Below, one piece after another: positions 1-8,269 of a DNA stretch of 53,135 nucleotides (positions are counted from its first letter, which is position 1; each line of letters begins with the position of its first letter). The notes beneath the pieces are model-generated. The model had not been told where the DNA came from. It saw only the letters and a list, made by a program, of their open reading frames with translations, and did not search any database. This DNA comes from an uncultured Flavobacteriaceae bacterium (GTDB lineage Bacteria > Bacteroidota > Bacteroidia > Flavobacteriales > Flavobacteriaceae): NCBI GenBank assembly GCA_937901915.1, contig CALGUD010000073.1, forward strand, positions 1 through 53,135, given 5' to 3'. The position numbers were made by a program, and so were the translations under genes.

Positions 1-2241
1 TATACTTTTTTACTGTTTTTGCTGAGTTCTTTTATATGTTTCGGACAAGAAGAAGATGTAAGGCTTAATAAAATAAAGAACAACCTTGATGTGTTGTCGG
101 TTGACAATGCCGGGCTTACCGAGAATTTAAAACTCGATATAAATGTAGCAAACGTATCCCTTACCAATTTTTTAGTGGCAGTTTCCAGGGTGCATAATTT
201 AAACATTACGGTTTCACCTGAACTTTCAAATGTTTCGATTATCAATAATTTTTCTAACGTTACGGTAGCCGATTTACTACTCTTTTTATGTAAGGAATAC
301 GATCTGGATATCGATTTTACAGGAAATATCATGTCGGTAAAGAAATATGTTCTACAGCAGGAGCCACCGCAGGAAAAAGAAATCCTTGTCTTCTATAATC
401 CGTTAGAAGATGTAATTACTATGGATTTAAAAAATGATCCGCTTGAGAAGGTTTTCAGGAAAATAATAGATGAATCATGTAAAAATTTGCTGTATGCTTC
501 CGGAATGGACAACATACCATTAAATCTTTATATAAAGGATGTTGATTTTGAAAGAGCCATGCAAAATATGGCAGCTTCCAACAACCTTGAATTCACCAAA
601 TCGCGGGATGGTTTCTATTTATTTAGCGGAGGTGGCGACCTTTCCCCGGCACTTGATGCAAACAGGGCTGTTGTTCAGAGCAGGCCCGTCCGCACAACGA
701 ACAGTTCTAATTTTTACTATGAGGTCATTGACACTTTAAAGAAAGAGTTGAACGTAAATTTCAAAAATGTGCCGGTAGAAAGTATCATTAATGAAATAGG
801 CTATGATTTGAAAATTGATGTTTACACCGCATCACCCCTTGAAAATGCAGGAAATGTTAGTTTTAAGGCCAAAAAAATCTCTTTTGACGAGTTGTTGAAC
901 AAAATTTTTGAGAGTGCACAGGTAAATACTCCCGTGCAACAAAACCCTGGTAATCAGCCTCAAGGCCAGAATGTTCCACAACAAAATCAATCTGGCACGG
1001 CTTCAAAATACACTTATAAAAAAGAAGGAAACATCTATTTTTTCGGTACAGAAAACCAGCTGATTGTACGGATTATGGAAGTGGTAACGCTTAAACATCG
1101 TTCCATTGAAATACTGGGCGACCCGACAAGCAGTGGCGGATCATCAGCCCGAATGAATGCAGGCCTTGGTGGTGGCGGGTTTCAGAACTATTACGGTGGT
1201 AACAACGGTATGGGCAACTACGGCGGAGGCATGAATAACCAGTTTAATACCAGTAATTCCATGGGTGGTAATTTTAACAATTTTAATAATCCCCCCAGAC
1301 AATCATTAAATACAAATACCGGTTCTGACTTTACATCCGATGACTCCAAGCTACAGGCCATAGTTGATATTATCCCTGATGAGGTAAAAGCCGGTTTGGA
1401 TATTAAAGTGGACAGGGAGTTAAATAGTTTTTTTGTTAGCGGGAGCAGTATGCAGGTAGAAAGATTCAAAACGATCATTGATAAAATTGATAAACCGGTT
1501 CCGGTAGTGCTTATAGAAGTTATGTTCTTAGAAGTAGGGAGAAACTCAACTGTAGAAACAGGGATAAGCTGGGGAATAGGGGATGAGCCTGTGAAAACAC
1601 AGGGGGCTATTTTTCCTTCAACCGATTTTACTTTAGGTGCAAGCACTGTAAACAGGGTTATTGGTGGTTTTGATGGGCTCGGATCTTTTAATCTGGGCAA
1701 GGTAGTGCCCGATTTTTTTGTGACAATAAAAGCCATGGAGCAAAGCGGGAACTTAAAGGTATTGTCCACCCCGAAAATTTCAACCTTAAATGGCCACAGG
1801 GCAACTTTTTCAAATAACGAAACCAGTTACTATGCCGTTACCGCACAGAATTTTTACGGATCCCAGATACCACAAGCCTCCGAAATTAAAAATTATATAC
1901 CCATAGATGCAGGGTTAACCTTAAGTATAAAACCATTTGTATCGGGTGACGGACAAGTAACACTCGACCTTTTTGTAACACAATCTACCTTTACCGGCGA
2001 ACGTATTGATGAAGACGCCCCCCCGGGATTGAATTCGAGGGAATTCAGCTCAATCATCCGTATGAGGGACCAGGATATAGCCGTTTTAGGTGGCCTGGAA
2101 CAAAAGCTGACCAATAATTCCGGTTCCGGTGTCCCCTTTTTAGCCAGGGTACCCATTATCCGCTGGTTTTTCAGTAACCGGATACGGGAAGCATCAAAGA
2201 AAAAATTAACGGTATTAATTAAGCCAACAATTATATATTGA
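1..2241 (+). CDS. Secretin (GspD/PilQ family), 5' end outside the window
   Basis: Outer-membrane secretin that forms the exit pore of a type II secretion or type IV pilus machine. The reading frame is open from base 1, and the first residues (YTFLLFLLSSFICFGQ) are the end of a signal peptide, so the true start lies upstream. The TTG at 19 is not the start. Small N-terminal N0/STN-type modules cover roughly the first 115 residues, followed by further N-domains. The C-terminal secretin domain (about the last 270 residues) holds the VPFLARVPIIRWFF pattern typical of secretins. A Q/N-rich stretch and a Gly/Asn-rich stretch (about 1120-1335) separate the two halves. The gene overlaps the next one by one base (TGATG), which suggests one operon. 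T2SS versus T4P cannot be decided from this window. Confidence 0.88.
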   Translation, partial: YTFLLFLLSSFICFGQEEDVRLNKIKNNLDVLSVDNAGLTENLKLDINVANVSLTNFLVAVSRVHNLNITVSPELSNVSIINNFSNVTVADLLLFLCKEYDLDIDFTGNIMSVKKYVLQQEPPQEKEILVFYNPLEDVITMDLKNDPLEKVFRKIIDESCKNLLYASGMDNIPLNLYIKDVDFERAMQNMAASNNLEFTKSRDGFYLFSGGGDLSPALDANRAVVQSRPVRTTNSSNFYYEVIDTLKKELNVNFKNVPVESIINEIGYDLKIDVYTASPLENAGNVSFKAKKISFDELLNKIFESAQVNTPVQQNPGNQPQGQNVPQQNQSGTASKYTYKKEGNIYFFGTENQLIVRIMEVVTLKHRSIEILGDPTSSGGSSARMNAGLGGGGFQNYYGGNNGMGNYGGGMNNQFNTSNSMGGNFNNFNNPPRQSLNTNTGSDFTSDDSKLQAIVDIIPDEVKAGLDIKVDRELNSFFVSGSSMQVERFKTIIDKIDKPVPVVLIEVMFLEVGRNSTVETGISWGIGDEPVKTQGAIFPSTDFTLGASTVNRVIGGFDGLGSFNLGKVVPDFFVTIKAMEQSGNLKVLSTPKISTLNGHRATFSNNETSYYAVTAQNFYGSQIPQASEIKNYIPIDAGLTLSIKPFVSGDGQVTLDLFVTQSTFTGERIDEDAPPGLNSREFSSIIRMRDQDIAVLGGLEQKLTNNSGSGVPFLARVPIIRWFFSNRIREASKKKLTVLIKPTIIY

Positions 2242-3446
2242 TGTTAAAAAACCTGCTCACATACTTAAAAGAAGGAAATATTTTTAACGCTGTTGAGGTT
2301 CAGGATAACAATACATATCATTTTATATCAGTAAAAAGAAATAAAAATGAACTCGATATTGTAACCGTAAAATCTTTTGAATCACCAGGGCAGATACCTG
2401 AATTTATCCCTAAAAATGCTTCTGTATTTTTAATTGTTAACACAGAACATATTCTCACTAAAATAATAAGTGATCAAAAAAGTGAAGGTCCAGCTGTTGT
2501 AAATAAGGCTTTTCCCAATTTAAAAATGGATGATTTTTATTTTGAAACCTTTCAGTCCGGTGAGAACAGCATTGTAAGTATATGCAGAAAAGATGAAATA
2601 CATACGCTTTTAAAGAATTTTGAAGAGTATAAAATCGGGATATCAGGATTTTCATTGGGAATGAGTCAAATTCATAATGTAATTCCCTTTATTAAAGAAA
2701 AAGAGTTACAATTAAACAATCACCTGGTAACTACTGCCGATACGGGAATAGATTCAATAAAAATAAATAATCCGGATAACGTAAGAGTGTATAATGTTAA
2801 CGGAATGGAAGTGTCCGGCAGGTATATGCTCGGTTTTTCAGGGATATTGGGCAGCATACTTCAACAAAATACATTCACCTCAAATTTCATCCCGGTAAAT
2901 TCAGCGCTAAAAGATGAGTTTTTAAACAAACGTTTTTTTAACCTTTTTTCCAAAGCGGCATTGGTGTTTTTATTAAGTATCCTGCTTATAAATTTTTTAG
3001 TGTTCAATCATTATTTCAGTAAATCCGAACAATTAACCCAAACTTCAGAAGTAAATAAAATCAACAAAGAAAAATTACTGAAACTGGATGCACAGATAAA
3101 ATCCAAAGAAAAAATGGCTGAAGATGTATTGTCAGCATCTTCCTCCAGGGCTTCGTTTTATTTAGATCAGATAGCTTCTGTAATGCCGGCTACATTATTG
3201 ATGAATGAACTGAACTATCAATCTGTAAAAAAACAGGTGAAAGATGGAGAGGCCATCGAATTTGATGAAGATGCTATTCTAATATCCGGCACCTCTTCCA
3301 ACAGTGATGATTTTTCCCGTTGGGTAGAAATTATGGAAAAATTTGAGTGGACAGGCAGTATAGCTATTAAGGATTATGACTATACAAGTAAATCATCTTC
3401 GCTCTTCACCCTTTTGATAAAAATAACACATGAAGAGCAAGACTAA
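2241..3446 (+). CDS. GspL-like / PilM-PilN-like assembly platform protein
   Basis: Predicted inner-membrane assembly protein. The first 230 residues are cytoplasmic and resemble a degenerate actin-like PilM/GspL domain. One membrane helix follows at about 235-256, then a coiled coil (about 260-290) and a small periplasmic domain like PilN. The ATG at 2241 overlaps the TGA of the secretin gene and is preferred over the TTG at 2238. The stop overlaps the next start by 17 bases. The layout cytoplasmic domain, single helix, periplasmic ferredoxin-like domain is that of GspL. The assignment rests on architecture and neighbours more than on sequence identity. I see no clear nucleotide-binding motif. 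Confidence 0.65.
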   Translation: MLKNLLTYLKEGNIFNAVEVQDNNTYHFISVKRNKNELDIVTVKSFESPGQIPEFIPKNASVFLIVNTEHILTKIISDQKSEGPAVVNKAFPNLKMDDFYFETFQSGENSIVSICRKDEIHTLLKNFEEYKIGISGFSLGMSQIHNVIPFIKEKELQLNNHLVTTADTGIDSIKINNPDNVRVYNVNGMEVSGRYMLGFSGILGSILQQNTFTSNFIPVNSALKDEFLNKRFFNLFSKAALVFLLSILLINFLVFNHYFSKSEQLTQTSEVNKINKEKLLKLDAQIKSKEKMAEDVLSASSSRASFYLDQIASVMPATLLMNELNYQSVKKQVKDGEAIEFDEDAILISGTSSNSDDFSRWVEIMEKFEWTGSIAIKDYDYTSKSSSLFTLLIKITHEEQD

Positions 3447-3942
3447 AAATATACTGCTTATTGGAGGCTTTGTGCTGGCATTAATAATATGCTACCAGTT
3501 TGCCATCAAAAACACATTACAGGAAAAAGCCAGGTACGGCAGGTTAAAGGCAGAAGAAGCCCTTTTTGAAAATATACCCAGACAACTTATGACCTTGTCC
3601 AAAAAAAACGAGTATTACAATGATTTACTTGCTAAATACCAGATTGGGGAAACCTCCATGCAAAACAGTTTATTGAAGAATATTAATAAAACCGCACGGG
3701 AATTGAATTTAATGGTTATTGATTTTAATGAACCCCATACTGCCGAAAAAAATGGACTGTCGGTCAATACCTACAGCATCACCATAGAAGGAAATTTTAA
3801 TGATATTGCAAAACTGATTTACGGGCTGGAACAGAAAACGCGGTTTGGCGAGCTGGTAAATGTCCATTTTATAAAACAGAAAAATTACCGTACCAGGAAA
3901 GACTATTTACAGGCAACTATTATGTTGCAGGCGTATTTATAA
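3430..3942 (+). CDS. GspM/PilO-like inner-membrane protein
   Basis: A small bitopic protein of 170 residues. It has a short basic N-terminus, one membrane helix at about residues 8-25, a helical segment, and a periplasmic alpha/beta domain from about residue 70. This is the usual build of PilO and GspM, partners of PilN/GspL in the alignment complex that links the inner-membrane platform to the secretin. The start lies inside the preceding gene (overlap 3430-3446), so translation is probably coupled. It is the last intact gene of the secretin operon in this window. Family naming is by architecture and context. Confidence 0.65.
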   Translation: MKSKTKNILLIGGFVLALIICYQFAIKNTLQEKARYGRLKAEEALFENIPRQLMTLSKKNEYYNDLLAKYQIGETSMQNSLLKNINKTARELNLMVIDFNEPHTAEKNGLSVNTYSITIEGNFNDIAKLIYGLEQKTRFGELVNVHFIKQKNYRTRKDYLQATIMLQAYL

Positions 3943-3968
3943 GATATACTAACTAAAATATATTTATG

Positions 3969-5035
3969 ATGAAAAAAACTATTACTTACAGTTATATTAA
4001 TAGCAGCTTTTTTTAATGTAAGAGCTCAAAATACTTTTCCTACTACCGGAAATGTTGGGATAGGCACTTCTAACCCTGATGCTAAGTTAGAAGTTCGGGG
4101 AACTACATCAATTGGAGGAGCCTGGAATCCATCCCAGAGTGTCTTTACTATTTCTGACGGAGCAAACGATTTAATAATGGATACAAATGAGATTTATAGT
4201 ATCGGAAATCTCTATTTAGGCTCTAAAGCAGCTAATATAGCTGTTTTTAGAAGTATAACTGATACAGGAAACACAGATAGAGTAACCATTAAAAGTGATG
4301 GGAAGGTTGGTATTGGGATAAGTAACCCACAAGCTACGTTTCATGTAGTAGATAATAGTCCATTAGGTAGCAATGTTGGCAATTTTCAAATATTATCTGG
4401 GCTTCAGGGAAAATCAAATTATAATAATTTTATGGATAACATATGGTTGTTAAGAGATGATAATGGCAATGATTGGTTAAGTACAAGACTTCATAATGGA
4501 ATTAGTGTTGATAACTCATTTTTAACTCCATCTGTTGATACAAAAACCTGGTGGGAAAGAGATCCGTGGGATAATGTTCAATCTTGGGGTAATGGTTCGG
4601 AAGTTTATATGTCGCTGGTTAAAGGAAAACTTGGAATAGGAACCACAAACCCCGGAAACTGGAAGCTGGCCGTAAACGGAAACATCCGTGCCAAAGAAAT
4701 AAAAGTAGAGACCGGGTGGAGCGATTTTGTTTTTGAAAACAATTATAATTTACCAACATTGGAGGAAGTAGAGCAGCATATAAAAAATAAAGGGCATTTA
4801 AAAGACATCCCCAGTGCTGAGGAAGTAGCCCAAAATGGTATTTTTTTAGGGGAAATGGATGCTAAATTATTATAGAAGATAGAGGAATTGATGTTGTATA
4901 CAATTCAACAACAAAAGGAAATAGAAGAGCTGAAAGAAACTAACCGGGCTTTATCTGAAGAAAATAAAAAGTATTACTATTTGGAAGAAAGATTAAGAAA
5001 GATTAAGAAATCTTGAAGAGAAATTGAAAAGGTGA
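3969..5035 (+). pseudogene. Broken tail-fibre-like / endosialidase-chaperone-type surface protein
   Basis: Remnant of an exported protein with repeated VGIGTSNP and GIGTTNP motifs and a C-terminus ending GEMDAKLL, a pattern common in flavobacterial tail-fibre-like surface proteins. Three lesions are visible. (1) The start ATG at 3969 is followed by seven A's; with six it would read MKKLLLTVILIAAFFNVRAQ, a perfect signal peptide, but as written translation stops at 4014. (2) TAG at 4873 replaces the expected CAG codon, and the same frame continues with KIEELMLYTIQQQKEIEELK, a normal coiled-coil tail. (3) A tandem 10-base duplication (GATTAAGAAA, about 4991-5010) shifts the final residues; without it the tail would end RLRNLEEKLKR at 5035. 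The longest surviving ORF is 4177-4875. Confidence 0.85.
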
Positions 5036-5055
5036 AGATGAGATTATTAAAGATA

Positions 5056-5101
5056 TTGACTAGTCCTATAAAAACTGTGATATTTTTATAGGACTAGTCA
5101 A
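5056..5101. terminator. Bidirectional hairpin terminator
   Basis: A perfect 19-base inverted repeat (5056-5074 and 5083-5101) with an 8-base loop. Its arms carry A- and T-runs at the loop side. It sits between the convergent tail-fibre remnant and the BlaR1-type gene and could stop transcription from both sides. Confidence 0.7.
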
Positions 5102-5116
5102 AATTGTACTTTTTAG

Positions 5117-6763
5117 TTATTTTTTAGTAGTTATTTCAATAGCTCCATATTTTGCTTTTTCTCCATATTTTTTTATTGCTTCTTCTTTGTTTTTGAAAGA
5201 ATAAGATTCAAGTTGTTTTGCTTTAATTTTTTTTAATTCATTTATTGTAGATTCTTCGTGATTTATAAAAATAAGAGACTTGTTAATATTAAATTGTTTG
5301 TAATCAGGGACTGTTTTTGAAAGTAACTCCATTGCAGGAGTATTCTCATCAGTAGGGGGCATTATGCCACCTGTAACTTTCCAGGGATTTTTTGTGCTAA
5401 TTACAATGACTCCATTTTTTCCTTCTTCTCCATATTTTTCTGTAGCTTTTTCACCCTTTAAAACATTGATTCCTTCAAGTTTTTCAGGGGTTAGTTTTAA
5501 GTTTTCATATTCTTTTTTATTTATTTTCTTCCCATCTACAATATATATCGGGTCACCTTCAAAAATAGCTTTATTATTTAGACTCATATTTGAGTATACA
5601 TAATCTGAACCAATAAATATATTCTTTCTATCATTATAGCCAATGAAAATTGATGATATACCAGAGTCATCTGAAAAATTGTTTGAAATATTCTGTGTTT
5701 TATTAGAAAAGCTAATATTTATATTGGTAATATTTCCGTTGGAGTTTCTTTTAATATTATCAAATTTTATCACACCATTGTTTTTACTATTAATCTCCTC
5801 AATGATCTTCTCAAGATATTCATTTGTGCTATTCTTGTCAATTTCAAAACCAATGTTTACTAATTTGAAATCTTCATTCTCTTTTATATCAATTTTTTTG
5901 GATTGAGCAATAGTTTTTACATTAAAAGAAATAATAAACCCTATGAGTAATGGTAGTATTAGTCCATATTTCCAGACATTTTGTTTTTGTGATTTGTTTT
6001 TGTTTAACATAACGATTCGTTTTTTGATTAATAAATTAAAAAATGTATTTGTGATTGATAAATTACAATTTGATGAAGATTGTTTTAAGAGTAAATATTG
6101 GTAATCTTTAACTGAACCAATTTTTTGAATAGATTTATTATCTGCAATATATTCTAAGTTTTGTGCGATTGCCTTTTTATATAGCCAGGCAATAGGATTT
6201 ATCCACTGAAACATGGTTAATAAATGAGAAATGATAATATCTAGGGAATGCTTTTGTGATGAATGTATTTTTTCGTGTTCAATAATTGTCTTTATTTCTT
6301 TTTCTGAATGATTTTCTGGATTATAAACTATATAGTTAAAGAATGAAAAAGGTGAAGTGTCTATGTTGGTTTCAATATACTTGTACCCCTCTTTTTTGTA
6401 AAGTGTTCCTTTACTTATTAGTTTATAAAGAGACAATAATTGAATCATAAAACGGAAAAAAAAATATAAAACTCCTAGTAAATAAAAGAACATCGTTATA
6501 GTTAACCAATCAATTTTATCTTCAACTAAAACTTCAGAATAGTTATTAGATGAAAATGAAATATTATTGACTTGAGATGCTTCAACATAAATAGTTTTTG
6601 TGAACTCTACAAAAGGAATTAATAACGATAAAATAATTCCGAGAATTAAAAAGGTGCGATTAGAATTAAAGAAAGTTTCTCTTTGTAGCAATAACTTATA
6701 AATAAGATAGAATAGAGTTAATATTCCTCCCGACTTTAGCAGGTATATAAAAAAAGGTTCCAT
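5117..6763 (-). CDS. BlaR1-type M56 membrane metallopeptidase with plug-like C-terminus
   Basis: A membrane sensor-protease of the BlaR1/MecR1 family. Membrane helices lie near residues 5-26, 36-54, 86-113 and 265-283. The zinc motif HEKIH is at 163-167, with a likely third ligand in LEYIADNKS at about 204. After the last helix comes a periplasmic region ending in two copies of a TonB-plug-like module (GDPIYIVDGKKI ... YGEEGKNGVIVISTKNP, then a shorter degenerate copy ending YGEKAKYGAIEITTKK). The start ATG overlaps the stop of the BlaI-type gene by one base, so the two are co-transcribed. In the family, signal sensing activates the protease, which leads to loss of the BlaI repressor. The signal here is unknown, and the domain is not a penicillin-binding one. 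Confidence 0.87.
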   Translation of the reverse strand: MEPFFIYLLKSGGILTLFYLIYKLLLQRETFFNSNRTFLILGIILSLLIPFVEFTKTIYVEASQVNNISFSSNNYSEVLVEDKIDWLTITMFFYLLGVLYFFFRFMIQLLSLYKLISKGTLYKKEGYKYIETNIDTSPFSFFNYIVYNPENHSEKEIKTIIEHEKIHSSQKHSLDIIISHLLTMFQWINPIAWLYKKAIAQNLEYIADNKSIQKIGSVKDYQYLLLKQSSSNCNLSITNTFFNLLIKKRIVMLNKNKSQKQNVWKYGLILPLLIGFIISFNVKTIAQSKKIDIKENEDFKLVNIGFEIDKNSTNEYLEKIIEEINSKNNGVIKFDNIKRNSNGNITNINISFSNKTQNISNNFSDDSGISSIFIGYNDRKNIFIGSDYVYSNMSLNNKAIFEGDPIYIVDGKKINKKEYENLKLTPEKLEGINVLKGEKATEKYGEEGKNGVIVISTKNPWKVTGGIMPPTDENTPAMELLSKTVPDYKQFNINKSLIFINHEESTINELKKIKAKQLESYSFKNKEEAIKKYGEKAKYGAIEITTKK

Positions 6764-7125
6764 TATTTTTTATTTTTTTCAATATGATTTATAATCTCTT
6801 TCAGATCTTCCACACTTATTTTCTCTTCTGAAGCGAAGTAAGAGACAAGGTTTTTATAGGAGTTGTTAAAATAATCCTCTATTGCATTCCCAATAAATTG
6901 TTTTCGATAGGCCTCTTTTGTAATGAGAGGGTAATATTGGTGGGTGTTACCGTATGCTTTATGGCTCACATAGCCTTTCTCTTCTAAATTTCTGACAATT
7001 GTAGAAAGGGTATTGTAATGAGGTTTTTCTTTACCGATTTCTTCAAGCATTTCTTTAACGAAAGCTTTTTCAAGCCTCCAGATAATTTTCATTATCTCTT
7101 CCTCTTTATTGGTCAGTTTTTTCAT
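6763..7125 (-). CDS. BlaI/MecI/CopY family transcriptional repressor
   Basis: A 120-residue winged-helix repressor, the usual length for BlaI/MecI. The N-terminus (LTNKEEEIMKIIWRLEKAFV) and the recognition-helix region (HYNTLSTIVRNLEEKGYVSH) match the family. The C-terminal part serves for dimer formation and holds the site where the partner protease acts. It is the first gene of a two-gene operon with the M56 sensor and is translationally coupled to it (one-base overlap). Three palindromic sites just upstream (7154-7209) are its probable operators, so it likely represses itself. Confidence 0.9.
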   Translation of the reverse strand: MKKLTNKEEEIMKIIWRLEKAFVKEMLEEIGKEKPHYNTLSTIVRNLEEKGYVSHKAYGNTHQYYPLITKEAYRKQFIGNAIEDYFNNSYKNLVSYFASEEKISVEDLKEIINHIEKNKK

Positions 7126-7153
7126 GTTGAATCAAATTTAAATGTAAACATAC

Positions 7154-7209
7154 AACTATTTTTATAGTTAAACAACTATTTTTTCAGTTTTATAACTGAT
7201 TTTATAGTT
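7154..7209. promoter_or_regulatory. Three BlaI-type operators at exact 20-base spacing
   Basis: Three 16-base near-palindromes start at 7154, 7174 and 7194: AACTATTTTTATAGTT, AACTATTTTTTCAGTT and AACTGATTTTATAGTT. The first is a perfect inverted repeat around TTTT. Spacing of exactly 20 bases places them on nearly the same helix face. They lie 29-84 bases upstream of the BlaI-type gene and 70-126 bases upstream of the divergent antiporter gene, so they could control both. Confidence 0.7.
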
Positions 7210-7253
7210 TTTAGTTTTTAAACCCACTATTTTAATTAACAAATTCTATACTG

Positions 7254-7261
7254 TATCTTCG
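7254..7261 (+). promoter_or_regulatory. -7 promoter box TATCTTCG
   Basis: Near match to the Bacteroidota -7 consensus TAnnTTTG, 18 bases before the antiporter start codon. No clear TTG -33 box was seen. Confidence 0.4.
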
Positions 7262-7279
7262 CATAAATTAGAGGCGCTA

Positions 7280-8218
7280 ATGAATATTTTATTATTAATA
7301 TCCGGACTTGTTTTATTAATTATTGGTGGTAACTGGCTTTTAAAAGCTGCTGTTGGCTTGTCTTTAAAGTTGGGTATACCCAAAATTGTTATAGGAATGA
7401 CGGTGGTCTCTTTTGCTACATCTGCACCGGAACTTATTGTAAGTGTAAAAGCGGCTTTAGATGGTTTCCCTGATATAGCGGTTGGAAATGTCGTAGGGTC
7501 AAATATTGCTAATCTGGGTTTGGTGCTGGCTATAACAATTACACTGTCGGGGATTAATGTAGAGCGTAGTTTCTATAAAACCGACTGGCCTGCTATGATG
7601 CTTGCATCTTTGCTATTTTACTTTTTTGTTATTAGTGATGGAGTTTTGCAACGTTATGAGGGAGTAATTATGTTTTCTTTTTTAATCGTGTTTTTAATTT
7701 ACCTGCTACGTTTTCAAAAACAAGCTGTTGTGGATAATGTAACAGAAGATGATGTACTGCTGCCTTTGTACAAAGTTGTCATGTTCTTGTCCCTTGGTGG
7801 CGTGGCCCTATGGGGAGGCTCAGAATTGTTAATATCCGGTGCAGTAGGTTTAGCCGAGGCATTTGGTGTTAGTGAGCGGATTATTGCCATAACTGTAATT
7901 TCTGTAGGTACAAGCATACCCGAACTGGCTGCTTCTGTAATTGCTGTGCTAAAGAAAGAAAAAGCTATATCATTGGGAAATTTAATAGGGTCTAATGTAT
8001 TTAATTTGCTTGCAGTTTTAGGTATAACCTCTATGATTACCCCAATAACAATTGTTGATCCGGGATTATTGAATAATGATATTTACTGGATGCTGGGGAT
8101 TTCATTTGTAATATTACCACTTGTTTTTATTCCAAAAGGATTAAGATTGGGATGGAGGGATGGTATTATATTATTATGCTTATATGGTATTTTTGTTTAT
8201 TTAACTGTTAATGTATAA
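7280..8218 (+). CDS. Calcium/sodium antiporter (YrbG/CaCA family)
   Basis: An inner-membrane cation:Ca2+ antiporter of 312 residues with about ten hydrophobic helices. The two hallmark alpha repeats are clear: a first half with SFATSAPELIVS and VGNVVGSNIANLGLVL, and a second half with SVGTSIPELAAS and LGNLIGSNVFNLLAVLG. The acidic residues in the two (G/S)TS(A/I)PE motifs are the ion-binding residues in this family. It likely exports Ca2+ in exchange for Na+ or H+. It is transcribed alone: divergent from the BlaI-type operon and closed by a terminator directly after the stop codon. Confidence 0.92.
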   Translation: MNILLLISGLVLLIIGGNWLLKAAVGLSLKLGIPKIVIGMTVVSFATSAPELIVSVKAALDGFPDIAVGNVVGSNIANLGLVLAITITLSGINVERSFYKTDWPAMMLASLLFYFFVISDGVLQRYEGVIMFSFLIVFLIYLLRFQKQAVVDNVTEDDVLLPLYKVVMFLSLGGVALWGGSELLISGAVGLAEAFGVSERIIAITVISVGTSIPELAASVIAVLKKEKAISLGNLIGSNVFNLLAVLGITSMITPITIVDPGLLNNDIYWMLGISFVILPLVFIPKGLRLGWRDGIILLCLYGIFVYLTVNV

Positions 8219-8220
8219 AA

Positions 8221-8246
8221 AAAAGTCCGCTGAAAAGCGGACTTTT
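8221..8246. terminator. Bidirectional intrinsic terminator
   Basis: Inverted repeat AAAAGTCCGCT / AGCGGACTTTT around a GAAA tetraloop, between the convergent antiporter and glutamine synthetase genes. The flanking A and T tracts let it work on both strands. Confidence 0.9.
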
Positions 8247-8269
8247 AAATAGCCTGAATAAATACCGTT

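Noticed and set aside
1218..1769. 183-residue minus-strand ORF inside the secretin gene
   Set aside because: Antisense to the secretin core, with Pro/Ser/Leu-rich text typical of a reverse-strand shadow.
5117..7125. Beta-lactam resistance operon
   Set aside because: The regulator pair is BlaI/BlaR1-like, but no beta-lactamase or penicillin-binding domain is present, and the sensor's end is plug-like.
7714..7917. Small minus-strand ORF within the antiporter gene
   Set aside because: Shadow of the antiporter frame, no start context and no recognisable product.
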